Shown here piece by piece: positions 12,379 to 21,645 of a stretch of DNA of 64,000 nt (positions are counted from its first letter, which is position 1; every line of letters begins with the position of its first letter). Source of the DNA: Onchidella celtica. Lineage: Eukaryota > Mollusca > Gastropoda > Systellommatophora > Onchidiidae. The stretch lies in assembly GCA_963931925.1 (NCBI GenBank), contig OZ007569.1:46057021-46121020 (forward strand), written 5' to 3'. The position numbers and the translations under genes are program-made. The notes under the pieces were generated by a model. It did not search any database, was not told where the DNA came from, and saw nothing but the letters and a program-made list of their open reading frames with translations.

Positions 12379-14830
12379 TAAATTCAGCATGAGGACAAGA
12401 AAAAGTGGGAAGTCAGGGAATTGGAAAAGAAGAAATTTCAGAAGACTGGCAACATATCAGTGGAAAAACATTCTGACAAGGAGGTGAAGGAAAATAATAG
12501 AACCCTAAAGAACAAGCACAAGGAACCAGAGGATAAAATCATGACGGATCCACTGAAGAAAGAAGAGCTAGAGCAAGCGCTAAAAGCCCTAACCACAGAA
12601 AAGTCTCCAGGACCTGATGGAATAACAAATGAGATGCTTATTCATTTGGGAGAGACAGCCAAAAGAAAACTACTCCTCATGTGGTATCTGGAAAGCAATC
12701 ACATCCTTGTGAATGAACAAGCCGGGTTCAGACGAAGTCGATGTACAGAAGACCAGATCACCTATATCACACAGGTCATAGAAGACGGCTTCCAAGAAGG
12801 AAAGAAGACGGTAGCCGTATGGGTCGATATGGAGAAAGCCTTCGACAGAGTATGGAGGGATGGAATGATACTGAAACTGTTGCAGGCTAAAGTGACGCAC
12901 AATATGCTAAAATGGATCTGCAGCTACCTGTATGGAAGAAAAGCTAGAGTGTCATCTCAAGGAACCCTAAGCAGAGAAGCCAAATTGAGGCATGGAGTGC
13001 CACAGGGAGGGGTTTTATCTCCAACATTGTTCCTATTATATGTCAACGACCTGAAAGGAACACTATGCAGAGAAGTAAAAGCAGTGATGTACGCAGATGA
13101 CCTTGCTCTGCTCTCCTCCGATAGTAATGCGGGAGCGGCCAGACAGAGATTACAGATCACCCTGGACCACCTACAAGACTGGACAGAAACATGGTGTATG
13201 AAACTAAATGCTCACAAGACAAACTACACTGTATTCAGCCTTTCTCCAAAGCTGGACAACATCACGCTAAATGTAGGCCAACACACTCTTAAGAAAAATG
13301 AATCACCCAAATACCTTGGTGTGCACTTTGATACCAGATTAACATGGAAAAACCAGATAGCAGAATGCCAAAGAAAAGGATATCAAAGAACCAGATTAAT
13401 GAAAAAATTAGCAGGAACAAAATGGGGAGCAAGTATGACAATCCTAAAGCATACTTACCAGGGATATGTCAGACCAGCACTAGAATATGGAATGGCTGCT
13501 TGGGGTACATGTGCCAAAAGCCAAATGGGAAAACTTGACAAAGTACAAAACCAAAGCCTGAGAATCATTACGGGAGGCATAAAATCAACACCCATCACAG
13601 AAATGGAAACAGTTACTACACTGGAATCTCTACCTGAAAGAAGAGACAAGAAGATACTAAACCAGTACTCTAAAATAAAGTCACAGATCCATCAACCACT
13701 CCACCCGAGATCCAAAGAGAAAGGCACTGACAGGCTGAAGAGAACAAACTTTGTTGAAAATGCACAAAGACTAGAAAAAAATCACAACCTAACAAAACTA
13801 TCGGTGGAGGAAGTAAGAGAAGTAACAAACAGATGTCCACCATGGGCAAGAACAAAGCTGCCACCTATTATAACCAGTGTGAAGGGCATTTCCTCCAAAC
13901 AAGACCTAAACCAGGAGGCACTGAAAAGAGTGACACTGCAGTACCTTGACCAGAAATACCCAAGAGACGAATGGGTCAGAATATATACAGATGGATCGGC
14001 TACTGAAGCTGTCACCGACGGAGGAGCTGGCATATTCATTGAATGGCCAAATGGAACTAATAAGAAAATCAGAATGCCTGGAGGGAAGAGATGCAGCAAT
14101 TACAAAGCGGAGGCACTGGCATTGCTAGAGGGATCAAAGGCCATCTACAAGGAAGAAGGCACATATGACTCCAAAGTTGTATTCCTGTCAGATGCACGGT
14201 CTGTGCTCGAATCTCTCCAAAATCCAGATTGCATGATACACAATGAACTTATTACAGAGCTAATGCAACTGAATAACTCAGCCAGAGAAGTTTACCTGCA
14301 ATGGATTCCTGGACACTGCAGTATATATGGCAATGAAGCTGCAGATAATCTGGCCAAGGAGGGAGCTAAGCAGCAACAACCAGATGGAAGTGTCTCCCAC
14401 GAAGAAGTAAAGACCATCATAAAAGCCACATACCAAAAGCAATGGAAAAATAACCATCCAAAATTCCAGGGTGAAGACTCAATAAGACAACTGAACAGAG
14501 CAGAACAGGTTATGATATTCAGGCTTCGCACAGGACACAATCTGCTAAAGGATCACATGCATCGCATCTTTAGAATTGGCAACAGCAGTGTATGCGAATG
14601 CGGCTTAGAAGCAGAAAATGCAGAACACATCCTGCAGACTTGTCCAAAATATAACATGCAAAGGGAAGCCCATTGGCCTGAGGCCACGCCTGTCAGGGAG
14701 AAGCTGTATGGCAGCTTGGAACAATTGAAGAGAACAGCTGCTTTCTTGCAGAGGATTGGAGTAAAGATTTGACGTCCGCCATGATGGGGAACGCAGAAGA
14801 AGAAGAAGAAGGAAAAGAAGAGGATGGGAA
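12379..14830 (+). mobile_element. I-superfamily-like non-LTR retrotransposon (RT + RNase H), 5'-truncated
   Basis: The RT/RNase H ORF is followed by a short 3' UTR and an AGAAGAAGAAGAAGG-type tail around 14796-14825, typical of I/Nimb-like LINEs. No apurinic endonuclease domain lies upstream. The reading frame opens only at 12382 after three in-frame stops, so the 5' end is missing. A second GAA-tailed LINE end is at 20849-20869. Confidence 0.85.
12421..14772 (+). CDS. Reverse transcriptase-RNase H polyprotein of a LINE
   Basis: About 783 codons are open with no stop, although the first in-frame ATG is only at 12541. RT motifs in order: KSPGPDGITNEML, then QAGFRRSRCTEDQI, VDMEKAFDRVW, HGVPQGGVLSPTLFLLYVND, the YADD catalytic box at 13090-13101, and PKYLGVHFD. 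RNase H follows, with its acidic residues in IYTDGSA, NYKAEALAL, FLSDARS and GNEAADNLA. The C-terminus has a CxC...H...C knuckle (CECG...EHILQTC). Between the PGPDG motif and QAGFRR only about 25 residues remain where intact relatives have roughly 65-75, so the segment that normally carries the YRPISL motif is deleted in frame. The protein is probably inactive despite the long open frame. It encodes retrotransposition machinery, not a host function. Confidence 0.88.
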   Translation: MEKKKFQKTGNISVEKHSDKEVKENNRTLKNKHKEPEDKIMTDPLKKEELEQALKALTTEKSPGPDGITNEMLIHLGETAKRKLLLMWYLESNHILVNEQAGFRRSRCTEDQITYITQVIEDGFQEGKKTVAVWVDMEKAFDRVWRDGMILKLLQAKVTHNMLKWICSYLYGRKARVSSQGTLSREAKLRHGVPQGGVLSPTLFLLYVNDLKGTLCREVKAVMYADDLALLSSDSNAGAARQRLQITLDHLQDWTETWCMKLNAHKTNYTVFSLSPKLDNITLNVGQHTLKKNESPKYLGVHFDTRLTWKNQIAECQRKGYQRTRLMKKLAGTKWGASMTILKHTYQGYVRPALEYGMAAWGTCAKSQMGKLDKVQNQSLRIITGGIKSTPITEMETVTTLESLPERRDKKILNQYSKIKSQIHQPLHPRSKEKGTDRLKRTNFVENAQRLEKNHNLTKLSVEEVREVTNRCPPWARTKLPPIITSVKGISSKQDLNQEALKRVTLQYLDQKYPRDEWVRIYTDGSATEAVTDGGAGIFIEWPNGTNKKIRMPGGKRCSNYKAEALALLEGSKAIYKEEGTYDSKVVFLSDARSVLESLQNPDCMIHNELITELMQLNNSAREVYLQWIPGHCSIYGNEAADNLAKEGAKQQQPDGSVSHEEVKTIIKATYQKQWKNNHPKFQGEDSIRQLNRAEQVMIFRLRTGHNLLKDHMHRIFRIGNSSVCECGLEAENAEHILQTCPKYNMQREAHWPEATPVREKLYGSLEQLKRTAAFLQRIGVKI

Positions 14831-15000
14831 GGTTGATATTTTGATATTGATCGCACAGAAAGCATGCACTGATGGCTCTTACATGCAGGTGACTGCACGA
14901 CCAGCAACTTGTGACTGCCGCACCAGCAGGTGACCGCACAGACATGCAATTGATGCTTACACATGAAAAGTGTTCTGACCAGCACAGATTAACTGAGAAA

Positions 15001-15249
15001 GAATTTTAGGAAGGTCTTCCACCCGTCCGCGCCAGTCAAGAAAACACAACTACCCCAGCCCCTTTTCGCCTGATTAGTCAATCTGACTACCGCCCACTGA
15101 TACGACTAGACCCTCACACCCCCTGGTCCATCTGACCATTCCATGTGTTGTGAGTTTAAACTGATAACAGTGACAATGTGTAACCGTGAGCTTTACTTAA
15201 TAGCTGTAAAAATTATGGCGCGGACGGGCGGAAGACCTCCCGAATTTTA
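15001..15249. mobile_element. MITE copy 1 with an 8-bp target duplication
   Basis: GAATTTTA at 15001-15008 is repeated exactly at 15242-15249. Between them is a 233-bp element whose ends are inverted repeats, about 25 bp long: GGAAGGTCTTCCACCCGTCC at the left, and the complement of GGGAGGTCTTCCGCCCGTCC at the right. The 8-bp duplication fits hAT-type (or P-type) transposition. There is no coding capacity. A sister copy lies at 16749. Confidence 0.85.
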
Positions 15250-16417
15250 AGTGTTCACTGACAAGCCCAAAGGGAAGGAGTTCCGTACTCGAGCGACAAA
15301 GACCAGAAACTAACTAAAAGAGATGATACATAGCTACCCCGGGGGCTTTCCCTGATATGTCAATCTGACTACTGCCCAGACGAACATCGGCCTACGGCCT
15401 CGATGATACAAACTGACTAGATCTAGATCTAGATCTAGACCCTCACCGTATCAATCTGACAATCTGACAAAGTGGCGCTCGAGTAAGGTACTCCTCCCGC
15501 CCAAAGTTCAGTGGTTAAATTGAGCCAGTCAGAAGCTCGCTAGACTTTGTTTACTTCTGGCCATTTACCATTTCCTGGCTCGTGACCGCACCTAGATCTA
15601 GTGCATTGACCACAGATCTATTAAATAATAGAATCTAGATTATTCCCGGTGAACCGAACCATGACGTACTGTCTGCAAGAACCCGATGCTTTCTTCTCTT
15701 TCATGCTTTCACCAAGTTCGGATCATCATGCCTCTCCAAAACTAATGAATACGCAGAGTGAGAAAGCAAACCTCTGTCAATGCGGCCTCAGTCTACCCTT
15801 TCTTATCATCCTAGCCTACTGTTCAGTGTTCACAACTGGGTCTCCAAAGTCCAATGGGCGTTGTAGGTCGCCATGACAGATTCGCAAAATACATTTCTGG
15901 AAATGATACTAGGCTAACCGATTATGAAGATGATAATATATAGGTCTAGGCTATTTCCATTGCGCCTCATGGACAGTAGACACTTTTCCTATGATCTTTC
16001 AAATATTGACATAATAAGAACTGTGCCTTATATGACATTATGTGTGTCTTTAAAATGAAAAGTAACAAGTCAAGCTCCTGGTATAATAACCGATACAAAT
16101 CGTGTCATTTTTTTGTATTCGGATCATTCGTTACTGATTTGTCCTCCCAATGTGGAAGAGTTCGGCTAAATTGAAGTAAATAAAGAGAGAAGAGGTTGCA
16201 TTTTAGGCCTGGGAGTCGCAGATTGCCTGAGAATAACCGGTGCACTTTCGCTCGTCTTGCTAACAGAGACGATGAGAAAAGATGGCAATACACGTTGAAC
16301 TCGTACCAAAAATCTGAAAGTTGTCTTCACAGAGCAATTGATACACATACATGAATGAAGTGGGAATCTGTGAACCTCCAACACTGGGCAAGCAAGTGAC
16401 TCTTGTCTTCTTCTAAT
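15250..16417. other. Intergenic, no gene supported
   Basis: A mix of AGATCT fragments and a piece of the dispersed repeat near 15668. The short frames at 15649-15876 and 16105-16384 show no domain. The stretch lies between the divergently oriented PH-domain gene and DCAF4 and may hold promoters, but no specific motif can be defended. Confidence 0.4.
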
Positions 16418-16745
16418 GAACTAGATCTAGAATAGATCTAGATCTAGTCTAGTCTAGACTCTAGTAAGTTTGTGGCTACTAGATCTAGATCTAGTCCTAC
16501 AGTGTGTTTTTTTTTTCAAAACTCATTTCTTATGGTTACTTCTGTGGATGTGGACGGGAACTTTCAACACTATCTAGAATTTCTAGATCTAGATCTAGTT
16601 GGAAATTTAGATAGATCTAGATCTAGATCTAGATTCTAGATCTAGACTCTAGATCTAGAGTCTAGATCAAAGATGTTTTTTGTTTCACTCAGTAGATCTA
16701 TAAACACAAGACATAGACTCTAGATCTAATAGACTCTAGATCTAA
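16418..16745. repeat. Large AGATCT/TCTAGA palindromic array
   Basis: Clusters of overlapping TAGATCTAGATCTAGA units occur over some 330 bp, interrupted by unique sequence (16500-16570). This is the densest of the AGATCT islands in the window. It directly abuts the second MITE copy. Confidence 0.8.
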
Positions 16746-16998
16746 TATGGGAAGGTCTTCCGCCCGTCCGCGCCAGTCAAGAAAACACAACTACCCCAGC
16801 CCCTTTTCGCCTGATTAGTCAATCTGACTACCGCCCATTGATACAAACTGACTAGACCCTCACCGTCCCTCACGCCCCCAGGTCCATCTGACCATTCCAA
16901 TGCAGGTTGTTTAAGCTTATACCTTAATCATATTATGTTTGTTAACTTTTTGGTAAGTGGCGCGGGCGGGGGGAAGTCCTCCCCTAATTATCTAATAT
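16741..16998. mobile_element. MITE copy 2 of the same family
   Basis: From GGGAAGGTCTTCCGCCCGTC at 16749 the first 120 bp closely match the copy at 15009, including ACTACCCCAGCCCCTTTTCG and GATTAGTCAATCTGACTACC. The right end (GCGCGGGCGGGGGGAAGTCC) is a decayed inverted repeat. TCTAATAT occurs at 16741-16748 and again at 16991-16998, a plausible 8-bp target duplication, though about six extra bases lie between the repeat end and the right copy. Confidence 0.8.
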
Positions 16999-17028
16999 GA
17001 TAATAATACATTATTAGACAGTAAAGTA

Positions 17029-17191
17029 AAGGAAAATCAGTGAAGCAGGATGGGATTCAATATTTTGAGAAGTTGGCTTAGATGTGTTGGAAAACAGATG
17101 TCCACTCGAGCCGAATATTATATTCGGCTTTCCGTAGGCCTAGCGAAGCAAAAATCCACGAGCTGAATATTCAGCTTTCTATAGCAAATGA
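17029..17191 (-). mobile_element. Partial reverse copy of the TTAACTCATTCGCTA MITE
   Basis: The reverse complement of this stretch matches the left half of the element at 23591-23885. Shared landmarks are AAGCCGAATATT/GCTGAATATTCAGC, the AGTGGACA segment, AAGCCAACTTCTC and GAATCCCATCCTG. Only one terminus (CTCATTTGCTATAG on the reverse strand) is kept. Confidence 0.65.
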
Positions 17192-17566
17192 GTTGTATAT
17201 AATACGTCTGTCTAGATCTATCATTTTTGTTGACCATGAGGTCTGGACAGTGTCCATGTTCAGCTTAGATCTGCCAAGGAATGCTTTGTTTTAAGACTAT
17301 GCTTTGTGTAATCCAGAGTTCAGAGGCCTCTGCAGCATTTACTCACATCCCTCAGTTTAGGTTAAATGTAAGAATTCATACCATATAAGCCACCACTGTG
17401 ACAGCAACCTCATTGTCCGGACTGATTAGAACCGATTTGATTTGTATGTGATGGTATTTCTATGGTTTATAGTACTCCTCCCAAGTGAACACACAATGAC
17501 ACATGAGTTCAGAAAGGTTATTGTGCTTTGAGGATATATTTTTTGCTGTTGTTTTTGCTGGCCATT

Positions 17567-17646
17567 TATAATAATAATAATAATAATATATTGCATTTAT
17601 ATAGCGCCCAACCCCGTCGATGACAAGCTCTGGGCGCTTTAACAAA
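17567..17646 (-). repeat. (TAA)n tail and GCGCCC hairpin of the L2-like 3' end
   Basis: AATAATAATAATAAT precedes TATATAGCGCCCA, which pairs with TGGGCGCTTTAA about 20 bases on. Such hairpin-plus-TAA tails are recognised by the reverse transcriptase of L2-type elements. A (CA)n run follows at 17652-17670. Confidence 0.75.
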
Positions 17647-17727
17647 CTCTTACACACACACACACACACGCATACACAAAAGAAATTCAAAAATATTTAC
17701 TATTGTTGCTGCCGAAAAACACCTAGC

Positions 17728-18180
17728 CTAGTTTGTCTGAAAGAAATGGGTCTTCAGATGGCGTTTGAAAGAACCAATGTCATTAATTTCCCTGGTTGTC
17801 TTTGGAAGAGTGTTCCAGATGGTAGGGCCAAGAAATGAAAAGGACTTTTCTCCTACAGTGGACAGATTCATTTTAGGTACTTTCAATTTTGTAGTGTCAG
17901 ATGATGATCTTAGTTGACGAGATGGAACATAGTAATCAGTTAAATCAACTAGGTACGATGGAGCAGTATTATTGACACATTTGTGACAAATGGATGACAA
18001 TTTGTACATTATTCTTTTCTCGACTGGCAGCCAGTGCAAACTCTGCAGAAGTGGCAGTGCTGAATCTCTTTTCTTTTTCTTCAAAACAAGTCTCGCTGCA
18101 TTGTTTTGAGCAATTTGGAGTTTTCTAATATTTTTTTGTGAAATTCCAGCCAAAAGGGAGTTGCAATAGTCAAGCTTTGA
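17728..18180 (-). pseudogene. C-terminal part of the L2-like reverse transcriptase
   Basis: Encodes SKLDYCNSLLAG, QNNAARLVLK, LPLLQSLHWLPVEKRI, then PSYLVDLTDYYVPSRQLRSS and FLGPTIWNTLP. This is the typical thumb/C-terminal region of CR1/L2-type LINE ORF2. Separated from the catalytic part by the RTE-like insertion. Non-functional. Confidence 0.8.
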
Positions 18181-18181
18181 T

Positions 18182-18560
18182 AGTCACCTGTCACCTGTCG
18201 GCTTCATCGTCATCGATGTTAGCTGCTACAGTGGATGTCACGACAAAATCTCCTCCACCCAATCCTGTCCTTAGGTTTCCTAGTTAGTTCACTTATTTCC
18301 AGCTGGCTGACTTTCTTGATGTTATCGTGATATGTAATGGGTGGTCTTCCTTGTTTTCTCTTTGTTTCTGTCTTTCCTTGAAGGATTGATATCATAAGGG
18401 CCGTGCTTTTGTTTCGGGCCGCGTGGCCGATGTATGCAAGTCTTCTTTTATTTATTTCAGGTGTTATTCTTCTGGTGGTACCAAGCTGTTCTAAGATGCT
18501 TGTATTTGTTCTCCTTTCTGTCCAACTTATTCTGAGTAGCCTTCTGTAAAGCCACATTTC
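18182..18560 (-). mobile_element. RTE-like LINE 3' fragment nested in the L2-like element
   Basis: Minus-strand frame MWLYRRLLRISWTERRTN, then RRLAYIGHAARN and KRKQGRPPITYHDNIKK, the classic C-terminal signature of RTE-type ORF2 proteins. It ends in a short tandem tail, GACAGGTGACAGGTGAC, as RTE elements do. It interrupts the L2-like RT between SFVL and SKLDYC, so it inserted later. Confidence 0.8.
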
Positions 18561-18561
18561 A

Positions 18562-19140
18562 GTACAAAAGAATTTACTAAAACAGCCGCAGTTTCAGTTG
18601 AAATAAGATGTCTGATTTTACCAATTTTCCAGATTTCCATGTACAGAATACGAATGAGGTGACTAACCTGAGATGACATAGAAAGATTTGAATCAATGTA
18701 AACCCCTAGGTTTTTTACTTTTTTTGAAATTTCTATTGAATTAGTGCCAATTATCATCTCAGTTCTGTCCACTTCTTGCAGAACCCGCTCACGGCCCAAT
18801 AAAATAACCTCAGTTTTATCCTCATTTAGTGCCAGTTTGTTTTGGTTCATCCAGCTTTTAATTTCTGTTATACAGTTTCCAGCCTGCTGCAGAAGGCTGT
18901 CAACATCGCATGGCAAGGCAGAACTGTAGAGCTGGGCATCATCAGCATAGAAATGATATTGTAAATTAAATTTCTTTATTTCATGTACAAGTGGAATAGT
19001 ATAGATAGTAAACAAAATAGGACCAAGCACTGAGCCTTGTGGTACGCCATACTGAAGCGCATAAGAAAAAGATCTTATTTTGTTGGTTACAACAAATTGG
19101 TGGCGATTTGACAGGTAAGATTCGACCCATTTAAGGGCGA
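18562..19140 (-). pseudogene. Catalytic part of the L2-like reverse transcriptase
   Basis: The minus-strand frame holds the RT palm: GVPQGSVLGPILF, FYADDAQLYSS with the YADD box, NEDKTEVILLG and KNLGVYIDSNLSMSSQV, ending at VLVNSFVL where the RTE-like insert begins. The N-terminal RT and endonuclease are absent. Confidence 0.85.
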
Positions 19141-19214
19141 CCCCTCTGATAAGTCAGTTAAAATGCATACATTTTATATAAAATTTACAAGAAGGTTTTT
19201 GCACAATAGATATG

Positions 19215-20869
19215 ATCACAGTGACCTTACCTCTCATATTTCAAGGAATGGGTCTGTTCACTTCCAGGTGACTGGAAGAAAGCAAATGTAGTACCCATTT
19301 TTAAGAAAGGAAATAGAGCTAGTCCTGAAAATTATAGACCAGTCTCCCTGACATCAATATCTTGTAAACTTTTAGAGCATATCTTGCACACCAGCATCAT
19401 GAAGCATCTCGAGAAACACTCAGTTTTAACACATGTACAGCATGGTTTTAGAAAACACAGGTCGTGTGAGTCCCAGCTGGTCACAACTTGCAATGATTTT
19501 GTTAATAACCTGAATAACAACAGGCAGACTGATACCATCTTATTAGATTTCAGTAAAGCCTTCGATAAAGTGCACCATGCTAGTCTCTTGACTAAACTAA
19601 ACCATTATGGAGTTAGAAACAGTACTTTGAAGTGGATTAAGTCTTTCTTAGAAAACAGAACACAGATAGTCGTCGTTGACGGAAAGTCATCCAATCCTGC
19701 AGCTGTTCTCTCGGGAGTACCCTAGGGTACTGTAATGGGCCCCTTACTATTCCTAGTTTATATTAACGATATGCCAAGTAAGATCTCTCCAGGCACTAAA
19801 TTACGACTGTTTGCTGATGATAGCCTCCTCTATAGAACAATAAACTCAAAAGAAGATACGGAAATTTTACAGAAAGATCTAGACAGTCTACAAAAATGGG
19901 AGAGGGACTGGCGTATGGAATTCCACCCCAATAAATACCAAGTCCTGAGAATTTCAAATAAAAAACACAACATCACCTCAGACTACTTTATACACGACGA
20001 AAAATTGAGCGAAACACATGAGGCTAAATATTTGGGAGTTACATTGGACAGAAAACTTACATGGAACCAACATATTAATAACACGTGTAACAAAGCAAAC
20101 GGTATACTAGCATTTCTAAAAAGGAACATCTCTAACTGCGATAGGACAGTAAAAGAAAAATGCTATAACACCTTTGTGAGGCCCTCCCTAGAGTATGGCT
20201 GCAGTGTCTGGGACCCCCACTGTCGAATAAACATAGACCAACTGGAAAGGGTCCAGAGGAGAGCTGCCCGCTTTGTGACAAATGACTATACTAGAAGTAG
20301 TAGTGTAAATAAAATGATGAGAGACCTCGAGTGGACACCATTAGAAGAGAGGAGAGCAAAAAACAAAGTAAAAATATTTTATAAAGGCAGGGAAGGAAAT
20401 ATCCATATCCCACTGAACCACCTCACCATTAATAATACCAGAGGCAACAGAAGGAATAATATAAAATATAACATCCCAAGCTCACGGGTTAACAGCCATC
20501 TTTATTCTTTTTACCCTAGTGTCATCAGGATGTGGAACAACCTCCCGGCAGAAGTCCAAACACTATCGTCTGCAACGACTTTCGACAATGAATTTAAGAA
20601 CATTATTATCCATTGCAGCTACCATTGTAACTAAAGTGCGGGTTGTATTTCTGTGCACAATCTGGAAACCAAGAGATATTTATACCAGAGTTATATATTA
20701 TATACAAAAGAGTTTATACAACTAATTTATTTTTAAATGGTCTTAATATCTATGTAAGGTTTTACCCTGCTTTTAGCCTCGGAGGAGCGACGTTGAGTCG
20801 CATACTATAGTGCGGTTGGGGAATCGTCTTATAGACGGACCAACTACAAAAGAAGAAGAAGAAGAAGAA
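19215..20869 (+). mobile_element. Jockey/CR1-like LINE, 5'-truncated, GAA tail
   Basis: RT coding sequence from about 19225 to 20634, then a 3' UTR of about 210 bp ending with a GGTTGGGGAATCGTCTTATA-type stretch and a (GAA)n tail at 20849-20869. There is no RNase H and no endonuclease in the copy. Assignment to a clade beyond Jockey/CR1 type is uncertain. Its tail ends about 310 bp upstream of the first DCAF4 exon. Confidence 0.85.
19261..20634 (+). pseudogene. LINE reverse transcriptase with a single nonsense codon
   Basis: The frame reads GDWKKANVVPIFKKGN, NYRPVSLTSISCKLLEHIL, QHGFRKHRSCESQL, DFSKAFDKVHH, then GVP-stop-GTVMGPLLF, FADD at 19810-19821, AKYLGVTLDRKLTWNQH and a C-terminal RMWNNLPAEVQ. 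The one defect is TAG at 19723-19725 where the family has Gln of the PQG box, a single C-to-T change. Otherwise the frame is open to 20634. The copy is a dead but young-looking LINE fragment. Confidence 0.88.
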
Positions 20870-21185
20870 GGTAACTTCAAAGCTGTGTAAACCAATGATA
20901 AAGATAGATTTCTTCATTACCCGCAACAAGTCATTGTTGTTGGGTTTGAAAGAGAAGATCTGGATCCACAAAACTTTTGAGACACAATGAATAATTATAA
21001 TAATTTAGGTGGCATCTGCAGATGATTGACACCCTTAAGTGTTTCACAGTATTTTAGTACTTTACTTTAATGCTTGTCCAATGTTGTCATTCCATGTTTG
21101 GTGCTACTTCATTTTTCAGAATTGCTCTATTGCTTCTCCTTTTTGTGGGAAGGTATTAACTAATTTCAGCTTTAATGATTTGCAG
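20870..21185 (+). other. Gap between LINE tail and first DCAF4 coding exon
   Basis: About 310 bp. It ends in TTTGCAG at 21179-21185, a possible 3' splice site, so a 5' UTR exon may lie upstream of the LINEs. No promoter motif is convincing. Confidence 0.4.
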
Positions 21186-21209
21186 ATTCATTTTTCTGGA
21201 AGGAAAGAG

Positions 21210-21645
21210 ATGAGCACCAAGTCCAAGAACAAAAACAACTGTCACAAAAGAAAAGGAAACCAGTACAGAGGAGCCACACAACAAGGATATTTCAGAGGTG
21301 AGCAGTATCAGCCAAATGAATCAGACATAGACATTGTCAGAAGGAGTGGAAGAAGACATTGCCCCACAGATTATTGGCCATTAGAAAGTAATGCTCATGC
21401 CCATTATGGTGGCAGTCCAAGAGGAAAGCAACACTCATCTTTAAGACACTCAGATTTGAGTAGTCCATCTGACAGTGGGGCATTTCAGCCTTCAAGCCAT
21501 CAAAGAAAACGAAAAGAGAGATGGAAAAATAGACCCTATCCAAGGCATATCGATGCAGATGCAGGCTCATGTAGCGCTACCCCAGCAACTAGCTGCATTA
21601 GCAGGGAAACCAGTTTAGCAGCTTCTGCAAGTTCTGGTGGTCAAG
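21210..21645 (+). CDS. DCAF4: DCAF4 exon 1
   Basis: Residues 1-145, basic and Ser/Gly-rich (MSTKSKNKNNCHKRKGN start). The donor is TCAAG/GTAAG. It ends one base into a codon, completed by GT in exon 2. The frame stays open upstream to 21039, across the likely splice acceptor. Confidence 0.8.

Larger units (their letters stand above)
17567..19145 (-). mobile_element. L2/CR1-like LINE, 5'-truncated, minus strand, split by an RTE-like insert
   Basis: Read on the minus strand, 19140-18562 encodes an RT core: VALKWVESYLSNR, GVPQGSVLGPILFTIYT, FYADDAQLYSS and KNLGVYIDS. The frame resumes at 18180 with SKLDYCNSLLAG and runs to LKTHFFQTN near 17728. The 3' end has a GGGCGC hairpin and a (TAA)n tail at 17567-17590, the hallmark 3' end of L2-type LINEs. 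The coding sequence is broken by the 18182-18560 insertion and by loss of the 5' half. Confidence 0.85.

Noticed and set aside
13782-14945. Overlapping minus-strand frames of 60-130 codons opposite the LINE ORF
   Set aside because: They are antisense shadows of the RT/RNase H coding region.
16991-16998. TCTAATAT as a certain target duplication for the second MITE
   Set aside because: It matches the left flank exactly, but about six extra bases separate it from the inverted repeat, so it is offered only as plausible.
21039-21209. Upstream extension of the first DCAF4 exon as coding
   Set aside because: It crosses a TTTGCAG acceptor-like site, encodes a hydrophobic stretch unlike the family, and is unlikely to be exonic.
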